Source of the DNA: Synechococcus sp. PROS-7-1
Lineage (GTDB): Bacteria > Cyanobacteriota > Cyanobacteriia > PCC-6307 > Cyanobiaceae
Direction: 5' to 3'
DNA length: 64,000 bases
Assembly (NCBI RefSeq): GCF_014279795.1
Contig: NZ_CP047945.1
Coordinates: 2,190,572 to 2,254,571, forward strand
The notes beneath the pieces were generated by a model that ran no database searches, had not been told where the DNA came from, and saw only the letters and a list, made by a program, of their open reading frames with translations. Below are positions 54,112 to 64,000 of the stretch, piece by piece (position 1 is the stretch's first letter; every line of letters starts with the position of its first letter). Position numbers and translations under genes: made by a program.

Positions 54112-54711
54112 TCAGGCGGGTGGCTGATCCACCAGCAAAGGAGTGCGTGCCTTTTCGATCAGGCCTTGGTCAACAGCTTCACCAGTCCCAGGATCAACTG
54201 CTTGTACATCACGCCGCGCCAGCACGATGGCCCCGATCATGGCCATCAGAAGCAGCACAGACGCCAGCTCGAAGGGAAGCAGGTAATCGGTGAACAGATG
54301 CTCACCGATGCGAATCGTCGCTCCCTCACCGATCGGCTCTGGCCCTTCAGCCCAAGGGGTGGTGAGAACCACTCGGGTGAGAAGAACAAACAAGCCTGCA
54401 CAGACACCACCAGAGAGAAGACGTCTTACCGCAATCCCAGGAATCGGTGCCAGGTCTTCGCGCTTGTTGACCAGCATGATCGCAAACAGGATCAGAACAT
54501 TGACAGCCCCGACGTACACCAACACCTGGGCGGCAGCGACGAAGCTCGCATTCAGCAGCAGGTAGAGGCCGGCGACAGCAAGAAAAACGCCACCTAGCAG
54601 GAAGGCCGAATAAACAATGTTGCTGAGGAGCACAACACCAAGGGCTCCCAGGATGATGACTGCGCTGAGAACAAGAAAGCTGATCAGCTGCGTCGACGCT
54701 GCGATCGTCAT
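54112..54711 (-). CDS. ndhG: NDH-1 subunit NdhG (NuoJ)
   Basis: 199-aa membrane subunit with five helices: [64 protein letters not shown]. Its start overlaps the ndhI stop by 4 nt (54708-54711). Confidence 0.96.
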   Translation of the reverse strand: MTIAASTQLISFLVLSAVIILGALGVVLLSNIVYSAFLLGGVFLAVAGLYLLLNASFVAAAQVLVYVGAVNVLILFAIMLVNKREDLAPIPGIAVRRLLSGGVCAGLFVLLTRVVLTTPWAEGPEPIGEGATIRIGEHLFTDYLLPFELASVLLLMAMIGAIVLARRDVQAVDPGTGEAVDQGLIEKARTPLLVDQPPA

Positions 54712-55364
54712 TCAGCGCTCTCCTTGCCGTTGGTGGTTGATGTGGCCGATTCTCCCTCATTGCCCGCTGCGTCACCAGCGCTCGTCTTGAGGGAGGCCAG
54801 AACCTGGTCCGGCCTCTGACCAGCCCGGGGACGGTCCGGATCGACCCCATGGGGGTGGACTTCACCTGCCGGAAGATACGCCAGCTCCCTAAGGGGTTGT
54901 ACGGCCGGATCAGTGGTCACGCTGGTGGGTAAACGGCCCAGGGCCACGTTGTCGAAGTTGAGGCTATGGCGATCGAAAGCAGCCAGTTCGTACTCCTCGG
55001 TCATCGACAGGCAGTTGGTGGGGCAGTACTCCACGCAGTTGCCACAAAAGATGCAAACCCCGAAATCAATGGAGTAGTTCCGCAATTCCTTCTTCTTGGT
55101 CTCCTTGTTCATCACCCAATCCACTACTGGCAGGTTGATGGGACAGACCCGAACACAGACCTCACAGGCGATGCACTTGTCGAACTCGTAGTGAATCCGT
55201 CCGCGGTAGCGCTCTGAAGGAATGAGCTTCTCGTAGGGGTACTGCACCGTCACGGGACGGCGCTTCATGTGGTCGAAAGTGACAGCCAGGCCTTGCGTGA
55301 GGTTGCGCGCTGCATCAACGGCTTCGCGGGTGTAGTCACCAACCTGTTTAAGAAAACCGAACAT
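54708..55364 (-). CDS. ndhI: NDH-1 subunit NdhI (8Fe-8S ferredoxin type)
   Basis: 218-aa iron-sulfur subunit carrying two [4Fe-4S] clusters: [20 protein letters not shown] and [18 protein letters not shown]. Passes electrons from ferredoxin toward plastoquinone in NDH-1. A C-terminal low-complexity tail (about 175-218) follows the folded part. 81 nt after ndhA. Confidence 0.97.
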   Translation of the reverse strand: MFGFLKQVGDYTREAVDAARNLTQGLAVTFDHMKRRPVTVQYPYEKLIPSERYRGRIHYEFDKCIACEVCVRVCPINLPVVDWVMNKETKKKELRNYSIDFGVCIFCGNCVEYCPTNCLSMTEEYELAAFDRHSLNFDNVALGRLPTSVTTDPAVQPLRELAYLPAGEVHPHGVDPDRPRAGQRPDQVLASLKTSAGDAAGNEGESATSTTNGKESAE

Positions 55365-55445
55365 TGGCTGAGGTCAGGTAAGGAGCGGTCTGTCGAAGAG
55401 GAACCAGAGCGTCATGATGACGTCGCCTGGATCAAAGTGTCGTGT

Positions 55446-56600
55446 TCACCCACCGAAAGCGATGGGGAACGCGAGCTTGAGAGCCGCGGTGACCAGCAGG
55501 TTCACCAAGGCCAGGGGAAGCAGAAATTTCCAACCCAGATCCAAAAGCTGGTCGATGCGCACCCGCGGCGTGGTCCAGCGCAACAGGATGGCGATGAACA
55601 CCAGCAGATAGGCCTTCAGCACAGTCATCACAATGCCTGTCGCACCCGTGATCACCTGAACGAGCGGTGCATCCACAGACTGCCCTAGCCAACCGGCAAG
55701 CCATTCCACAGGAACCGGAAATCCCCAGCCACCGAGATACAGAACGGAAACCAGGAGCGCTGACAGCACCAGGTTGATGTAACTGCCCAGGTAAAACAGG
55801 GCGAATTTCATTCCTGCGTATTCAGTCTGGTATCCAGCGACAAGCTCCTCTTCAGCCTCAGGGAGGTCAAAGGGAAGACGTTCACACTCAGCCAGGGCAC
55901 AGATCCAGAAGATCAGGAAACCCACTGGTTGGCGCCAGATGTTCCAGCTCAGAATTCCAGCCCCCGTCTGCTGACTGACGATGTCAACGGTGCTCAGTGA
56001 GTTGCTCATCATCACCACCGCAAGCACCGCAAGGGCGAGCGGGATTTCGTAGCTGATCGACTGGGCTGCAGCCCTGAGTCCACCCAAGAGGGAGTACTTG
56101 TTATTGGATGCGTAGCCACTCATCAGCAGACCGATGGGCTGAACGCTGCTGAGGGAGATCCACAAGAAGATGCCAACGCCCACATTGCTGATCAGCAGAT
56201 TCTGTCCAAAAGGAACGATCAACCAGGACAGGATCACCGGCACCACAACCAGCACGGGGCCAAGCGTGAAGAGAAGCCCATCGGCCCTGGCTGGGATGAT
56301 GTCTTCTTTCACCAAAAGCTTGAGGCCATCAGCCAGGGGCTGAAGAACGCCGAGGGCTCCCGCATATTCCGGGCCGATGCGCTGCTGAACAGCAGCAGAG
56401 ATCTTGCGTTCCAACCAAACCGTGACCAGCACACCAACCACTGCTGCCACAAGCACCAGCAGCATGGGTAGCGGCAGCCAGATCAATCGGGCCGCTTGAT
56501 CGGAGAGTCCGAAGCCCTCAAGGGTCTGACTGAAGCTCTGTTCGAGATCCAGACCAGGACTCACTAGAGCCGGTGCATTGGTGGCAAAGAAAGTCACCAT
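55446..56600 (-). CDS. ndhA: NDH-1 subunit NdhA (NuoH)
   Basis: 384-aa quinone-site membrane subunit with eight helices: [43 protein letters not shown] and [30 protein letters not shown]. 24 nt after gltA. Confidence 0.97.
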   Translation of the reverse strand: MVTFFATNAPALVSPGLDLEQSFSQTLEGFGLSDQAARLIWLPLPMLLVLVAAVVGVLVTVWLERKISAAVQQRIGPEYAGALGVLQPLADGLKLLVKEDIIPARADGLLFTLGPVLVVVPVILSWLIVPFGQNLLISNVGVGIFLWISLSSVQPIGLLMSGYASNNKYSLLGGLRAAAQSISYEIPLALAVLAVVMMSNSLSTVDIVSQQTGAGILSWNIWRQPVGFLIFWICALAECERLPFDLPEAEEELVAGYQTEYAGMKFALFYLGSYINLVLSALLVSVLYLGGWGFPVPVEWLAGWLGQSVDAPLVQVITGATGIVMTVLKAYLLVFIAILLRWTTPRVRIDQLLDLGWKFLLPLALVNLLVTAALKLAFPIAFGG

Positions 56601-56624
56601 GAACTGAGGATTGATGTGTGCAAC

Positions 56625-57815
56625 TTAGGTGCTTGCGGAGGGGAGTCGGTCTTCAAGCGAGCTCCACTGACGCATCGAATGGCCCGTGTAGATCTGAGAG
56701 GGCCGGAAAATGCGGTTGGCGCCAAGCTGTTCCCGCCAGTGGGCTAGCCATCCCGCCACCCTGGCGATGGCAAACACAGGCGTGAACAGATCCCTGGGAA
56801 TTCCGAGCTTGCGGTAAACCAAACCGGAGTAGAAGTCCACATTGGGGAAAATCCCTTTCGGTCCAAGACGACGTTCAGCAGCTGCTTCAAGAGCCCTGGC
56901 CACGTCATACATTTCGTCGTGGCCGAAGCGGGCAAACAGCTCCTCTGCCAGCTCCTGAAGAATCACGGCACGGGGGTCCTTCACCCGATACTCCCGATGC
57001 CCGAAACCCATGACCTTGCGTTTACTCGCCATGGCTGCATCGAGGTAATCAGCTGCACGGTCTGCTGTACCGATCTCATCCAGCATGGCCAGCACATCTT
57101 CATTGGCCCCTCCATGCAGAGGTCCTGCCAGGGTTCCCACGGCTGATGCGACGACTGCATAGGGATCGGTCAGTGTGCTGGCCGTAACCCTCGCACTGAA
57201 CGTACTGGCGTTCAGGCTGTGTTCCGCATGCAGGATCAGACAACGGTCAAAGATCCTTGAAGCCAGAGGGTCAGGTTCACGCTCCATGAGCATGTAGAGG
57301 AAGTTGGCCGAATAGGCCAGATCATCGCGAGGTTGGATCGGATCCTGTCCTTTGCGGATCAGCTGAAAGGCGGCGACCATCGTGGGGATCTTGGCGATCA
57401 ACCGCACCACGGCGTCATAGATGTATTGGGGGTCATCGATGGCACGCCTGGAATAAAACAAGCCAAGCGAAGCCGCACTCGACTGCAGAGCATCCATCGG
57501 ATGCCCATCCGATGGAAAACACTTCATCATGTCGCGCACGCGGAAGCTCACCCTTCGGTGCATCTGCACCTCTTGCTCGAAATCCCTCAACTGCTGACGA
57601 CTGGGCAGTTCACCCCAGATCAGCAAATACGTAGTTTCCAAGAAACTGCAGTGAGAAGCGAGATCGTCAACGGGATAGCCGCGATAGGAAAGCAGCCCCT
57701 TTTGCCCGTCGATATCACAGATTGACGACTGCGTCGCCGGAACCCCTTCCAACCCAGGACGGAACACCAGACCGGTGCGCTCATGACGGATTTCGCCCCC
57801 CTCGGTTCGACTCAC
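56625..57815 (-). CDS. gltA: Citrate synthase
   Basis: 396-aa enzyme condensing oxaloacetate and acetyl-CoA. Catalytic His residues in CLILHAEHSLNASTFSARV and GPLHGGANEDVLAML, Arg/His in GFGHREYRVKDPRA, and Asp in NVDFYSGLVYRKLGIP. GTG start. It lies 24 nt before ndhA in one operon with NDH-1 and NAD kinase. Confidence 0.97.
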   Translation of the reverse strand: MSRTEGGEIRHERTGLVFRPGLEGVPATQSSICDIDGQKGLLSYRGYPVDDLASHCSFLETTYLLIWGELPSRQQLRDFEQEVQMHRRVSFRVRDMMKCFPSDGHPMDALQSSAASLGLFYSRRAIDDPQYIYDAVVRLIAKIPTMVAAFQLIRKGQDPIQPRDDLAYSANFLYMLMEREPDPLASRIFDRCLILHAEHSLNASTFSARVTASTLTDPYAVVASAVGTLAGPLHGGANEDVLAMLDEIGTADRAADYLDAAMASKRKVMGFGHREYRVKDPRAVILQELAEELFARFGHDEMYDVARALEAAAERRLGPKGIFPNVDFYSGLVYRKLGIPRDLFTPVFAIARVAGWLAHWREQLGANRIFRPSQIYTGHSMRQWSSLEDRLPSAST

Positions 57816-57840
57816 CGACTGCCTTCAGCTCCATGGCAAC

Positions 57841-58341
57841 TTAATCGGAGCTTGGGAGGAGAAGTCGCGGTTTGAGCAAAGCCTGGAGCTCAGCATGTCC
57901 GAAGGGATCGTTATGAAGGGCATCCCAGGAGAGATGGCAGAAGCCTGCCTTCCGCAATCGCAGCCCCCCGGGTGCGGCGCCGATGAGTGCAGCGGCGACC
58001 ACGCTCAGATCGGGCTCATGGCCGACCAGGAGACATCGACCACGAAGTGATCTCACCAGAGGTCTGGGATCACCCCCAGGCGCGAGGGTGGCCTCGATCC
58101 TCTTCGCCGAAGCCAGACCCGCCTGAACGGCCAGATCGGCGGTCTCCACGGCCCGCCTGTAAGGACTACAGAGCATCTGGTCGGCTTGATAACCAAGAGC
58201 CTGAAGGCGATTAGCCACTGCGAGCGTGCGCTCCACCCCGAGCGTCGTCAGGGGGCGATCCGGATGGTCCTGCCCATGCTCCCGTTCAATAGCGATGCCA
58301 TGACGGAACAAGAAGAGATCAACCGAAACGGAGTCGGGCAT
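57841..58341 (-). CDS. sixA: Phosphohistidine phosphatase SixA-like
   Basis: 166-aa histidine phosphatase: catalytic RHG (LFLFRHGIAIERE, about residues 13-15), second His LLVGHEPDLSVV, and CSPYRRAVETADLA. SixA proteins remove phosphate from HPt or PTS histidines. No HPt kinase is adjacent. ATG 58341 lies inside the 3' end of the DUF3352 gene (23-nt overlap). Confidence 0.85.
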   Translation of the reverse strand: MPDSVSVDLFLFRHGIAIEREHGQDHPDRPLTTLGVERTLAVANRLQALGYQADQMLCSPYRRAVETADLAVQAGLASAKRIEATLAPGGDPRPLVRSLRGRCLLVGHEPDLSVVAAALIGAAPGGLRLRKAGFCHLSWDALHNDPFGHAELQALLKPRLLLPSSD

Positions 58342-59950
58342 GCAGGCGCAGGCTGCTCGCCTCCCCACTCTGACTCGACGTCTGATCTGGCGCTGCAACC
58401 AGAGTGAGGCTCTGCACAGCAGGACTCAGTGAACGTCCTCCAAGGCCCTGGAGAAGAATCCATGGACGCCACTGGGCGAGACCATCTCGACTCGGATTGG
58501 CGGCAAGCGCGAGCTGTTGCGTACTTGGGGCCTTGGCCTGACTGCGCAGCTCCTGAAGTTGCTGCTTGAGACCGCTCGGATCGCCGCCACTTCGGCGCTG
58601 ACGCAGTCCCTCAAGGGTCTGTCCCCACCAGTTCAAGCGAGCATCGTGTTCCAAAGCCACGGCAAGATCCGCCGTCAGCGACTCCTCTCCATGGCGTCGT
58701 TGACGCACAAGCCTGGTCCAAACCTCAAGCGATTGCCCATCGGCATCCAGGGTGGATCCCACAAGGCCGTCCTGCTCAAGCTTGCTGCTCACGGCCTCCG
58801 ATGGTGGTGAATCCGCGATGGTCCCGAGAAGCCAACCCGCCTCACCCTGTTGGAGAAGCAATGGGCCGGAGTCGAGAGCAACAACGGCCGCTGCTCCTTG
58901 CGCAGAGGCGGAGTCCAAGGTCCGTTGCAGAACTGGAGCAATCCACTGCGCCAAGGGATTGCGGCTGTCGGGATTGATCAATGCCTGGGGCGCTGACAGC
59001 AGAGCTAGCGCCTGAGCATCCCCGCCTGCACCAGCAAGAAGTGCCTCAGCATCAGATCGTCCATCCGCCTCAGGAATCACCTCATCGCGGAAGTGAACCA
59101 AAGCCTTCAGGTCAAGATCCATCCCATGGGTGACCATGCCAGCCACCAAACCGGAGAGATCACTACGGTCTGCGATCGCAGCCGGAACACCCAGCCAGCG
59201 CTTCATTGCGGCCGGACTTGCCGTGAGAAATGCCACACCCGAACCGAGTGATTTCAAATCGTTGGCCAGATCTGCGTCACCTTGAAGGTGCAAACTTTCG
59301 AGCTGCGATACATCCAGGGCCTGCTCCAACACCCCGCGACCTGACGCCAAAAGCAGCAGGTCATCGTCGATCAGTGCCGTAGCAATCGGCTGGGGATCAC
59401 GACCCAACAGGGCACCCCGACCACTGATCAAGCCCATGCCCCGGTACCGGGTGATCTGCAAGTCAGTCCCTGCCAGGCTGCGAGTTTGCCAAAAACGCTG
59501 CAGAAAACGTCTAGCTCCGTCGTGATCCTGACTGGATAGGGCCAGAACCCACCCCAGACCGCCCTGATCGCCAGCTTGAGAGCTGCTGTCATTCAGCACA
59601 GCAAAACTGACCTGCGGGCCAATCCAATCGGCCAGTTCGTCGTTGAAATTCAGCCCTGCCAGGGCGAACGCGCCATCACGGAGCTGACGGGTGCTTTCAT
59701 TCACGGCCTGCCTCTGACGCACCGGAGCGACAGCTCGGGCATAGGCCGGGATGCGCGATGGATCCACCAGCCAATTCAAAGTGAGTTCTGCATCGCGGGG
59801 CATGAACCGTGCTGCCCGACTGAGCTCCAGCGGGCGATCAACGATCCGCAGCGGACTCTGTTTGGCCATCGCCCACCACACGCCAAGGGCCAGGGTGAGG
59901 AGCACCATGGCCGATGCGACCAGAGCGAGCAGGAACGAACGCCCCTTCAT
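58319..59950 (-). CDS. DUF3352 family membrane-anchored protein
   Basis: 543-aa protein: signal anchor (about 4-30) then a large extracytoplasmic domain, beginning PRDAELTLNWLVDPSRIPAYARAV. This fits cyanobacterial DUF3352 proteins, function unknown. ATG 59950 chosen because the signal anchor follows at once; the frame could extend to 60040. Begins the minus-strand operon sixA-gltA-ndhAIGE-nadK-CYTH. Confidence 0.85.
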   Translation of the reverse strand: MKGRSFLLALVASAMVLLTLALGVWWAMAKQSPLRIVDRPLELSRAARFMPRDAELTLNWLVDPSRIPAYARAVAPVRQRQAVNESTRQLRDGAFALAGLNFNDELADWIGPQVSFAVLNDSSSQAGDQGGLGWVLALSSQDHDGARRFLQRFWQTRSLAGTDLQITRYRGMGLISGRGALLGRDPQPIATALIDDDLLLLASGRGVLEQALDVSQLESLHLQGDADLANDLKSLGSGVAFLTASPAAMKRWLGVPAAIADRSDLSGLVAGMVTHGMDLDLKALVHFRDEVIPEADGRSDAEALLAGAGGDAQALALLSAPQALINPDSRNPLAQWIAPVLQRTLDSASAQGAAAVVALDSGPLLLQQGEAGWLLGTIADSPPSEAVSSKLEQDGLVGSTLDADGQSLEVWTRLVRQRRHGEESLTADLAVALEHDARLNWWGQTLEGLRQRRSGGDPSGLKQQLQELRSQAKAPSTQQLALAANPSRDGLAQWRPWILLQGLGGRSLSPAVQSLTLVAAPDQTSSQSGEASSLRLHARLRFG

Positions 59951-60026
59951 GGACAAGCGGTGAAGGACATCAGCGTCATCTTCATGCATCCAGGATGCAT
60001 GGCCAGCCCAGAGCCAGACTGATTCG

Positions 60027-60377
60027 ATGAACCAACGCATGCCTCAACCCCTGAAAGCCGCCGAGCTGGCGGCCTGGCTGGAGAGGGAGCCTGCGTTGAC
60101 CCTGGTCGACGTTCGTGAGCACAGAGAGCTGACGATCGCTGCATTTCCTTACCCAGTGGAGCATTTGCCGTTAAGCGAAGCGGAGCAGTGGATCGATGCG
60201 ATCGACCAGCGGCTGCCGGCGTCTCGGACCGTGGTTGTGCTTTGCCATGCAGGGGTGCGCAGCTGGAACTTCGGATGTTGGCTGCTGGAGCGCCATCCCT
60301 CGCAAGAGGTCTGGAATCTGGAGGGTGGCATTGATGCCTGGAGCCTTGCTGTGGATTCCTCCGTGCCCCGCTATTGA
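60027..60377 (+). CDS. Single-domain rhodanese
   Basis: 116-aa sulfurtransferase domain with catalytic Cys in CHAGVRSWNFGCWLL (about residue 74) and VDVREHRELTIAAFPYPVEHLPLSE. It has the full active-site loop so is probably active; acceptor unknown. Divergent from the DUF3352 gene and upstream of hrcA by 93 nt. Confidence 0.92.
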   Translation: MNQRMPQPLKAAELAAWLEREPALTLVDVREHRELTIAAFPYPVEHLPLSEAEQWIDAIDQRLPASRTVVVLCHAGVRSWNFGCWLLERHPSQEVWNLEGGIDAWSLAVDSSVPRY

Positions 60378-60470
60378 GCGCAATCTCTGCCCGAACAGCA
60401 GTCAGCTTCATGACGGCCGTGCTCGAATCCATCAAATCGTCCGTACGATCAAACCATCTCATTCGTTGCT

Positions 60471-61463
60471 GTGGAGCTCCTGCCCCGACGCCAACAGGAA
60501 GTGCTGCAGGCCACGGTCCATCACTACGTGGACACGATTGAGCCGGTGGGAAGCAAAACCCTTGTTCAGCGTTTTGGGCTCCAGGCAAGCTCCGCCACGG
60601 TGCGTTCAGCGATGGGAGCTCTTGAGCAAAAAGGACTGCTGGTTCAGCCCCATCCATCCGCCGGGCGGATTCCCAGCCCAATGGGATATCGCCACTACGT
60701 GGACTGCTTGCTGCCGAAGCCTGGAGCCGCCGTGCATCATCTCGAGCAGGAGCTCACCCAACTGAGCTTGCGCTGGGCTGCACTCGACGATCTACTGCAG
60801 CAGCTAGCACGGCGTCTCACTGACTTCACAGGGCTGATGAGCCTGATCACCCTGCCGCAACCGACAGAGCAGCGACTGCACGCGATCCGCTTGGTTCGCA
60901 CAGATGAAAGGCTTTTAGTGATGCTGGTGGCTGATTCCAGCCACACCCATCACCTCAATCTGCGGTTGCCCTATGGCTGTGCCGATCAGGTAGCAGCCCT
61001 CGAACGTTGGACCGATGACCAACTGCGTCAATCCGGACAGCTTGGCTGGGAGTGCCTACCCCAGCAGCTGCAAACCTGCGGGCAAGCGCTGAGGGAAGCA
61101 CTCGAGCACAAGGATCCCTTCATCAGCCCAAGCGAGCAGAGCGCCCACGTTCATGGCGTTTCCAGGTTGGTAGCGCAGCCGGAGTTCAGCGACAGCGCCA
61201 AGGTGCGCCCTCTCCTGGATCTGATGGATTGCAACCCAACCGCCTTCATCCCCAGCGATCCCTGTCGTGATGACTGGGTTTGGATCGGCGGGGAACATCC
61301 CCACTCGGCCCTGAGCGACTGTTCCGTGATCCAATCGAGCTATCGCAGCGGGCAAGGCGGTGTCGGACAAGTGGCTCTAGTGGGCCCGATGCGCATGGCT
61401 TACGCCACAGCACGTGCAGCCGTTCAATCTGTCGCGAAACACCTCAACAATCTTCTGAGCTGA
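60471..61463 (+). CDS. hrcA: Heat-inducible transcription repressor HrcA
   Basis: 330-aa repressor binding CIRCE operators upstream of groESL and similar genes. Winged-helix N terminus (LLPRRQQEVLQATVHHYVDTIEPVGSKTLVQRFGLQASSATVRSAMGALEQKGLL, AGRIPSPMGYRHYVD) and GAF-like C terminus (VGQVALVGPMRMAYATARAAVQSVAKHL). GTG start. I saw no CIRCE element near this gene. Confidence 0.95.
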   Translation: MELLPRRQQEVLQATVHHYVDTIEPVGSKTLVQRFGLQASSATVRSAMGALEQKGLLVQPHPSAGRIPSPMGYRHYVDCLLPKPGAAVHHLEQELTQLSLRWAALDDLLQQLARRLTDFTGLMSLITLPQPTEQRLHAIRLVRTDERLLVMLVADSSHTHHLNLRLPYGCADQVAALERWTDDQLRQSGQLGWECLPQQLQTCGQALREALEHKDPFISPSEQSAHVHGVSRLVAQPEFSDSAKVRPLLDLMDCNPTAFIPSDPCRDDWVWIGGEHPHSALSDCSVIQSSYRSGQGGVGQVALVGPMRMAYATARAAVQSVAKHLNNLLS

Positions 61464-61484
61464 GTGGGCAATCTCAGAGCTGAA

Positions 61485-62735
61485 TCAGAGGGCGTCTCCG
61501 AGGCGTTCCGCCACTGTGTTGACGTCCTTGTCGCCGCGACCTGAGCAATTGAGAACCACCTCGGTTCCCGCCGGGAGTGTGGGACACAGGGTCTCGAGCC
61601 AGGCGAAGGCATGGGCCGTTTCCAGTGCAGGAATGATCCCTTCCAGACGACTCACAAGCTGCAAGGCATCCAGTGCCTCGGCATCAGTAACGGCACCGTA
61701 TTCAGCTCGCCCGATTTCACGCAGGTAGCTGTGTTCAGGGCCGACACCTGGGTAGTCCAGCCCGGCACTGATGGAGTGGGCTTCCTGCACCTGACCGTCC
61801 TGGTCTTGCAAAAGGAGACTCATCGCCCCGTGCAGCACGCCCACCCGTCCTTCGGTGATGGTGGCGGCATGGCGTCCTGTCGCCACGCCGTCACCAGCGG
61901 CTTCCACACCAATCAAACGCACATCGGTGCATTCAACGAAGGGGTGGAACAGACCCATCGCATTCGATCCGCCGCCGACGCAGGCCATCAGAACATCAGG
62001 CAAGCGTCCGAACGCCTCCCGGCACTGCTGACGGGTTTCCTGGCCGATGACCGCATGAAAGTCACGCACCAACATTGGATAGGGGTGGGGACCCGCCACG
62101 GACCCGAGGATGTAGTGCGTGGTCTCCACATTGGTGACCCAGTCACGGATCGCTTCACTGGTGGCGTCTTTGAGAGTGGCCGTCCCTGCAGTCACGGGAC
62201 GAACGGTGGCACCCAGCAGGCGCATCCGGAACACATTCAAGGCCTGACGGCGCATGTCTTCAGCGCCCATGTACACCACACACTCCAAACCGAAGCGGGC
62301 ACAAACAGTGGCCGTGGCCACACCGTGCTGGCCGGCACCGGTTTCAGCGATCACCCGCTTCTTGCCCATGCGCAGAGCCAGAAGGGCCTGCCCTAACGCA
62401 TTGTTGATCTTGTGAGCGCCGGTGTGATTGAGATCTTCCCGCTTCAGCCAGATGCGGGGGCCACCGTCGGCACGGCGGTAATGCTCTGTGAGCCGTTCCG
62501 CTTCGTAGAGCGGTGTGGCCCGACCGACGTAGTTCTTTAAGAGCCGATTGAGTTCCGCGGTAAACGCGGGATCTTTCCAGGCCTCAGCAGCCGCAACTTC
62601 CAGCTCGGCCAGAGCCGGCATCAGTGTTTCAGGTACGTACTGACCGCCGTAACGCCCAAAACGTCCGGCTGCCGCCGGACGCGAGCTAACGGCGAGATCA
62701 GAGGCAGAGGGGTTCGAAGGCAGGGTGCTGGTCAC
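61485..62735 (-). CDS. trpB: Tryptophan synthase beta chain
   Basis: 416-aa PLP enzyme joining indole and serine. PLP Lys in [56 protein letters not shown], phosphate loop [15 protein letters not shown]. Stand-alone, no trpA adjacent. Convergent with hrcA. Confidence 0.98.
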   Translation of the reverse strand: MTSTLPSNPSASDLAVSSRPAAAGRFGRYGGQYVPETLMPALAELEVAAAEAWKDPAFTAELNRLLKNYVGRATPLYEAERLTEHYRRADGGPRIWLKREDLNHTGAHKINNALGQALLALRMGKKRVIAETGAGQHGVATATVCARFGLECVVYMGAEDMRRQALNVFRMRLLGATVRPVTAGTATLKDATSEAIRDWVTNVETTHYILGSVAGPHPYPMLVRDFHAVIGQETRQQCREAFGRLPDVLMACVGGGSNAMGLFHPFVECTDVRLIGVEAAGDGVATGRHAATITEGRVGVLHGAMSLLLQDQDGQVQEAHSISAGLDYPGVGPEHSYLREIGRAEYGAVTDAEALDALQLVSRLEGIIPALETAHAFAWLETLCPTLPAGTEVVLNCSGRGDKDVNTVAERLGDAL

Positions 62736-62773
62736 GAAGCAACGGACCGCGCGCGCGACCCTTGAGCGTTGAC

Positions 62774-63733
62774 TCAGCGTAAGCAGGCGATCACGCGATG
62801 CCGTGGATCGCAGGTCTTGATCCGCAGATCTCTGAAGCCTGCGGATTGCAGGGCTGCTGCCATATCAAGGCTGAAGTACTGCTCGATGTAAGGCTCCGTG
62901 CTTTTTAACAACGTGGCGATCGCAGCAGGCAAACGCTGCAGAACCGACGACGCGGGGTCTTGATCCACCATCACCAGGGCACCACCAGGCCGAAGCAACC
63001 TGAACGCTTCCGCGAGCACGGCATGCGTGGCGCTCTGAGGCAGCTCATGGCACACAAATTGCAGGCTGATCAGGTCGAACGACGACGCCTCCAGGCCTGT
63101 GTTTTCCGCAGCGGCATGCACCCAACCATCGACCACCCCCTCTTGATCTCGCACGCTGGCGACAGCGAGCATCTCAGGGGAAAGATCCAGACCGCGCGTG
63201 CGAACTGGTGAATCCTGTCGACGTTCGGCACGCCGATGCAGCCAGCGGCTGAGGTGCTGGGTGCTCACGCCCACAGAACAGCCCAGATCCAAGGCCTGCT
63301 GCACCGGAGTGGTCAGCAATGGCTCCACCACCTGATGAATCGCATCCCGCAGACGGGTCTGGGCGATCAGGGGGGTCAGGGTCTCCTCCGGCCAGATGCG
63401 TAGAGCCATGGCATCGGTGGCTTGCTCAGCCTCCGTTGCGGCCTGCCAGCAGAGATTGCCCTGCTCGTAGGCATGGAAGCGAACGCAGTAGTAGTCGGGC
63501 GGAACCACGCCAGGCGAGCTCACGGCCGGGAGAAGCGGGCTCGCTTGATCACGCAGCCTCTTTCGCCGCTCCCTCCAGGGGATGCCGTTGCGTTCAGCTG
63601 TGCGGATGATCAGCTGGCGGGCCTGAAAGAACAACGGTCGTCGCAGCCAGCCAATGTTGATCAGCCGCTCGATCCAGAGCCCAACACCCTGACTCGAATC
63701 AGCCCATTGCGGGGTGGATGCTGAATCATTCAT
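62774..63733 (-). CDS. SAM-dependent methyltransferase
   Basis: 319-aa class I methyltransferase. Motif [23 protein letters not shown] (about residues 144-165), acidic ribose residue [14 protein letters not shown], motif IV-like [16 protein letters not shown] and [14 protein letters not shown]. An N-terminal region (about 1-140) of unknown role precedes the fold. Substrate unknown. 38 nt upstream of trpB on the same strand, so possibly one operon. Divergent from the SUI1 gene. Confidence 0.85.
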   Translation of the reverse strand: MNDSASTPQWADSSQGVGLWIERLINIGWLRRPLFFQARQLIIRTAERNGIPWRERRKRLRDQASPLLPAVSSPGVVPPDYYCVRFHAYEQGNLCWQAATEAEQATDAMALRIWPEETLTPLIAQTRLRDAIHQVVEPLLTTPVQQALDLGCSVGVSTQHLSRWLHRRAERRQDSPVRTRGLDLSPEMLAVASVRDQEGVVDGWVHAAAENTGLEASSFDLISLQFVCHELPQSATHAVLAEAFRLLRPGGALVMVDQDPASSVLQRLPAAIATLLKSTEPYIEQYFSLDMAAALQSAGFRDLRIKTCDPRHRVIACLR

Positions 63734-63771
63734 CTCAGAGACGGCAGGATGGTGTGGGATTAGGGAGAACG

Positions 63772-64000
63772 ATGCCGAAGGGAGGCTGGCAGGAATTCAG
63801 CAACATCGACAGTCTGCAGCGACCGATAACAGCGTCGTCAGACCCGACACCCAAGGCAGAACAAAGGGTGCGAGTGCAGCCCACCCGGGGGGGCAAGGGA
63901 GGCAAGACCGTCACCGTGATCAGCGGACTGGATCTCGACCCTGCCGGCTTTAAATCACTGCTCAAAAAGCTGAAAACCAGGATCGGCAGTGGCGGCACGG
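63772..64000 (+). CDS. SUI1/eIF1-like translation factor (YciH type), partial
   Basis: First 76 residues of a factor that monitors translation start-site choice. It begins MPKGGWQEFSN, with RVRVQPTRGGKGGKTVTVISGLDL and LKKLKTRIGSGGT, the SUI1 domain core. Good ribosome site (GGGAG) 6 nt before ATG 63772. Cut by the window end. Confidence 0.88.
   Translation, partial: MPKGGWQEFSNIDSLQRPITASSDPTPKAEQRVRVQPTRGGKGGKTVTVISGLDLDPAGFKSLLKKLKTRIGSGGT

Overview
The window is a stretch of chromosome from a marine-type picocyanobacterium of the Synechococcus/Cyanobium lineage. This is read from its gene content: photosystem II D2 (psbD), Ycf3, Ycf34, RpaA, RpaB, RbcR, PedR, NDH-1 subunits (ndhM, F, D, A, I, G, E), plant-type phytoene desaturase and phytoene synthase, and two SLH-domain porins. 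Most of the DNA looks fairly GC-rich (37/60 G+C by hand count at 14401-14460). I see no rRNA, CRISPR array, insertion sequence or phage gene. Genes are densely packed, often with 1-20 nt overlaps.

Layout. 1-4.1 kb: two tandem minus-strand outer-membrane porins with nearly identical 5' halves and leaders. 4.3-7.8 kb: two multispanning membrane proteins (DUF2079 and a GT39/ArnT-like glycosyltransferase) with a tiny opposite-strand transcription unit between them. 7.9-10.4 kb: stand-alone psbD, a conserved hypothetical, a CbiO-like ATPase and tRNA-Asn(GTT). 10.5-19.4 kb: rpaA facing holB-tmk-copper ATPase; ycf3 facing radA; rpaB overlapping plsX. 18.1-22.1 kb: fatty-acid/phospholipid operon plsX-fabH-fabD-plsC. 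22-25.6 kb: ydcF-like, tsaB and ycf34, which are translationally coupled, then cca, an RRM protein and a small membrane protein. 25.6-31.6 kb: a membrane-tethered cNMP-binding protein, a devBCA-type exporter, an alpha/beta hydrolase, an MFS transporter and a VOC protein.

31.7-41.9 kb is the most unusual part. It is one minus-strand run: crtP, hybrid histidine kinase, CheY-like regulator, DHp-REC protein, crtB, TolC, ParA-like ATPase, a 92-aa protein and a Rieske oxygenase. Every junction is 0-12 nt or overlapping except tolC-parA (76 nt). Carotenoid genes that are normally adjacent are split by a two-component cassette of visibly lower G+C (21-22/60 in sampled lines). The genes appear to be co-transcribed and translationally coupled, which suggests co-expression of carotenoid synthesis with a membrane sensor, an outer-membrane export channel and a spatial-organisation ATPase.

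42-49.6 kb: ndhM, a DUF3172 protein, rbcR, a NnrU/Z-ISO-like carotenoid isomerase candidate, ndhF, ndhD and scpA. 49.7-52.2 kb: sugar nucleotidyltransferase, metF, pedR and a small conserved ORF. 52.3-60 kb: a long minus-strand operon (DUF3352, sixA, gltA, ndhA-I-G-E, nadK, CYTH) that groups the NDH-1 core with citrate synthase and NAD kinase. 60-64 kb: rhodanese, hrcA, trpB, a methyltransferase and a SUI1-type factor cut by the window end.

The regulatory highlight is at the porins. Both start codons are preceded by the same 25-nt block, which contains a 9-nt perfect complement to the conserved core of the cyanobacterial small RNA Yfr1 overlying the Shine-Dalgarno sequence.
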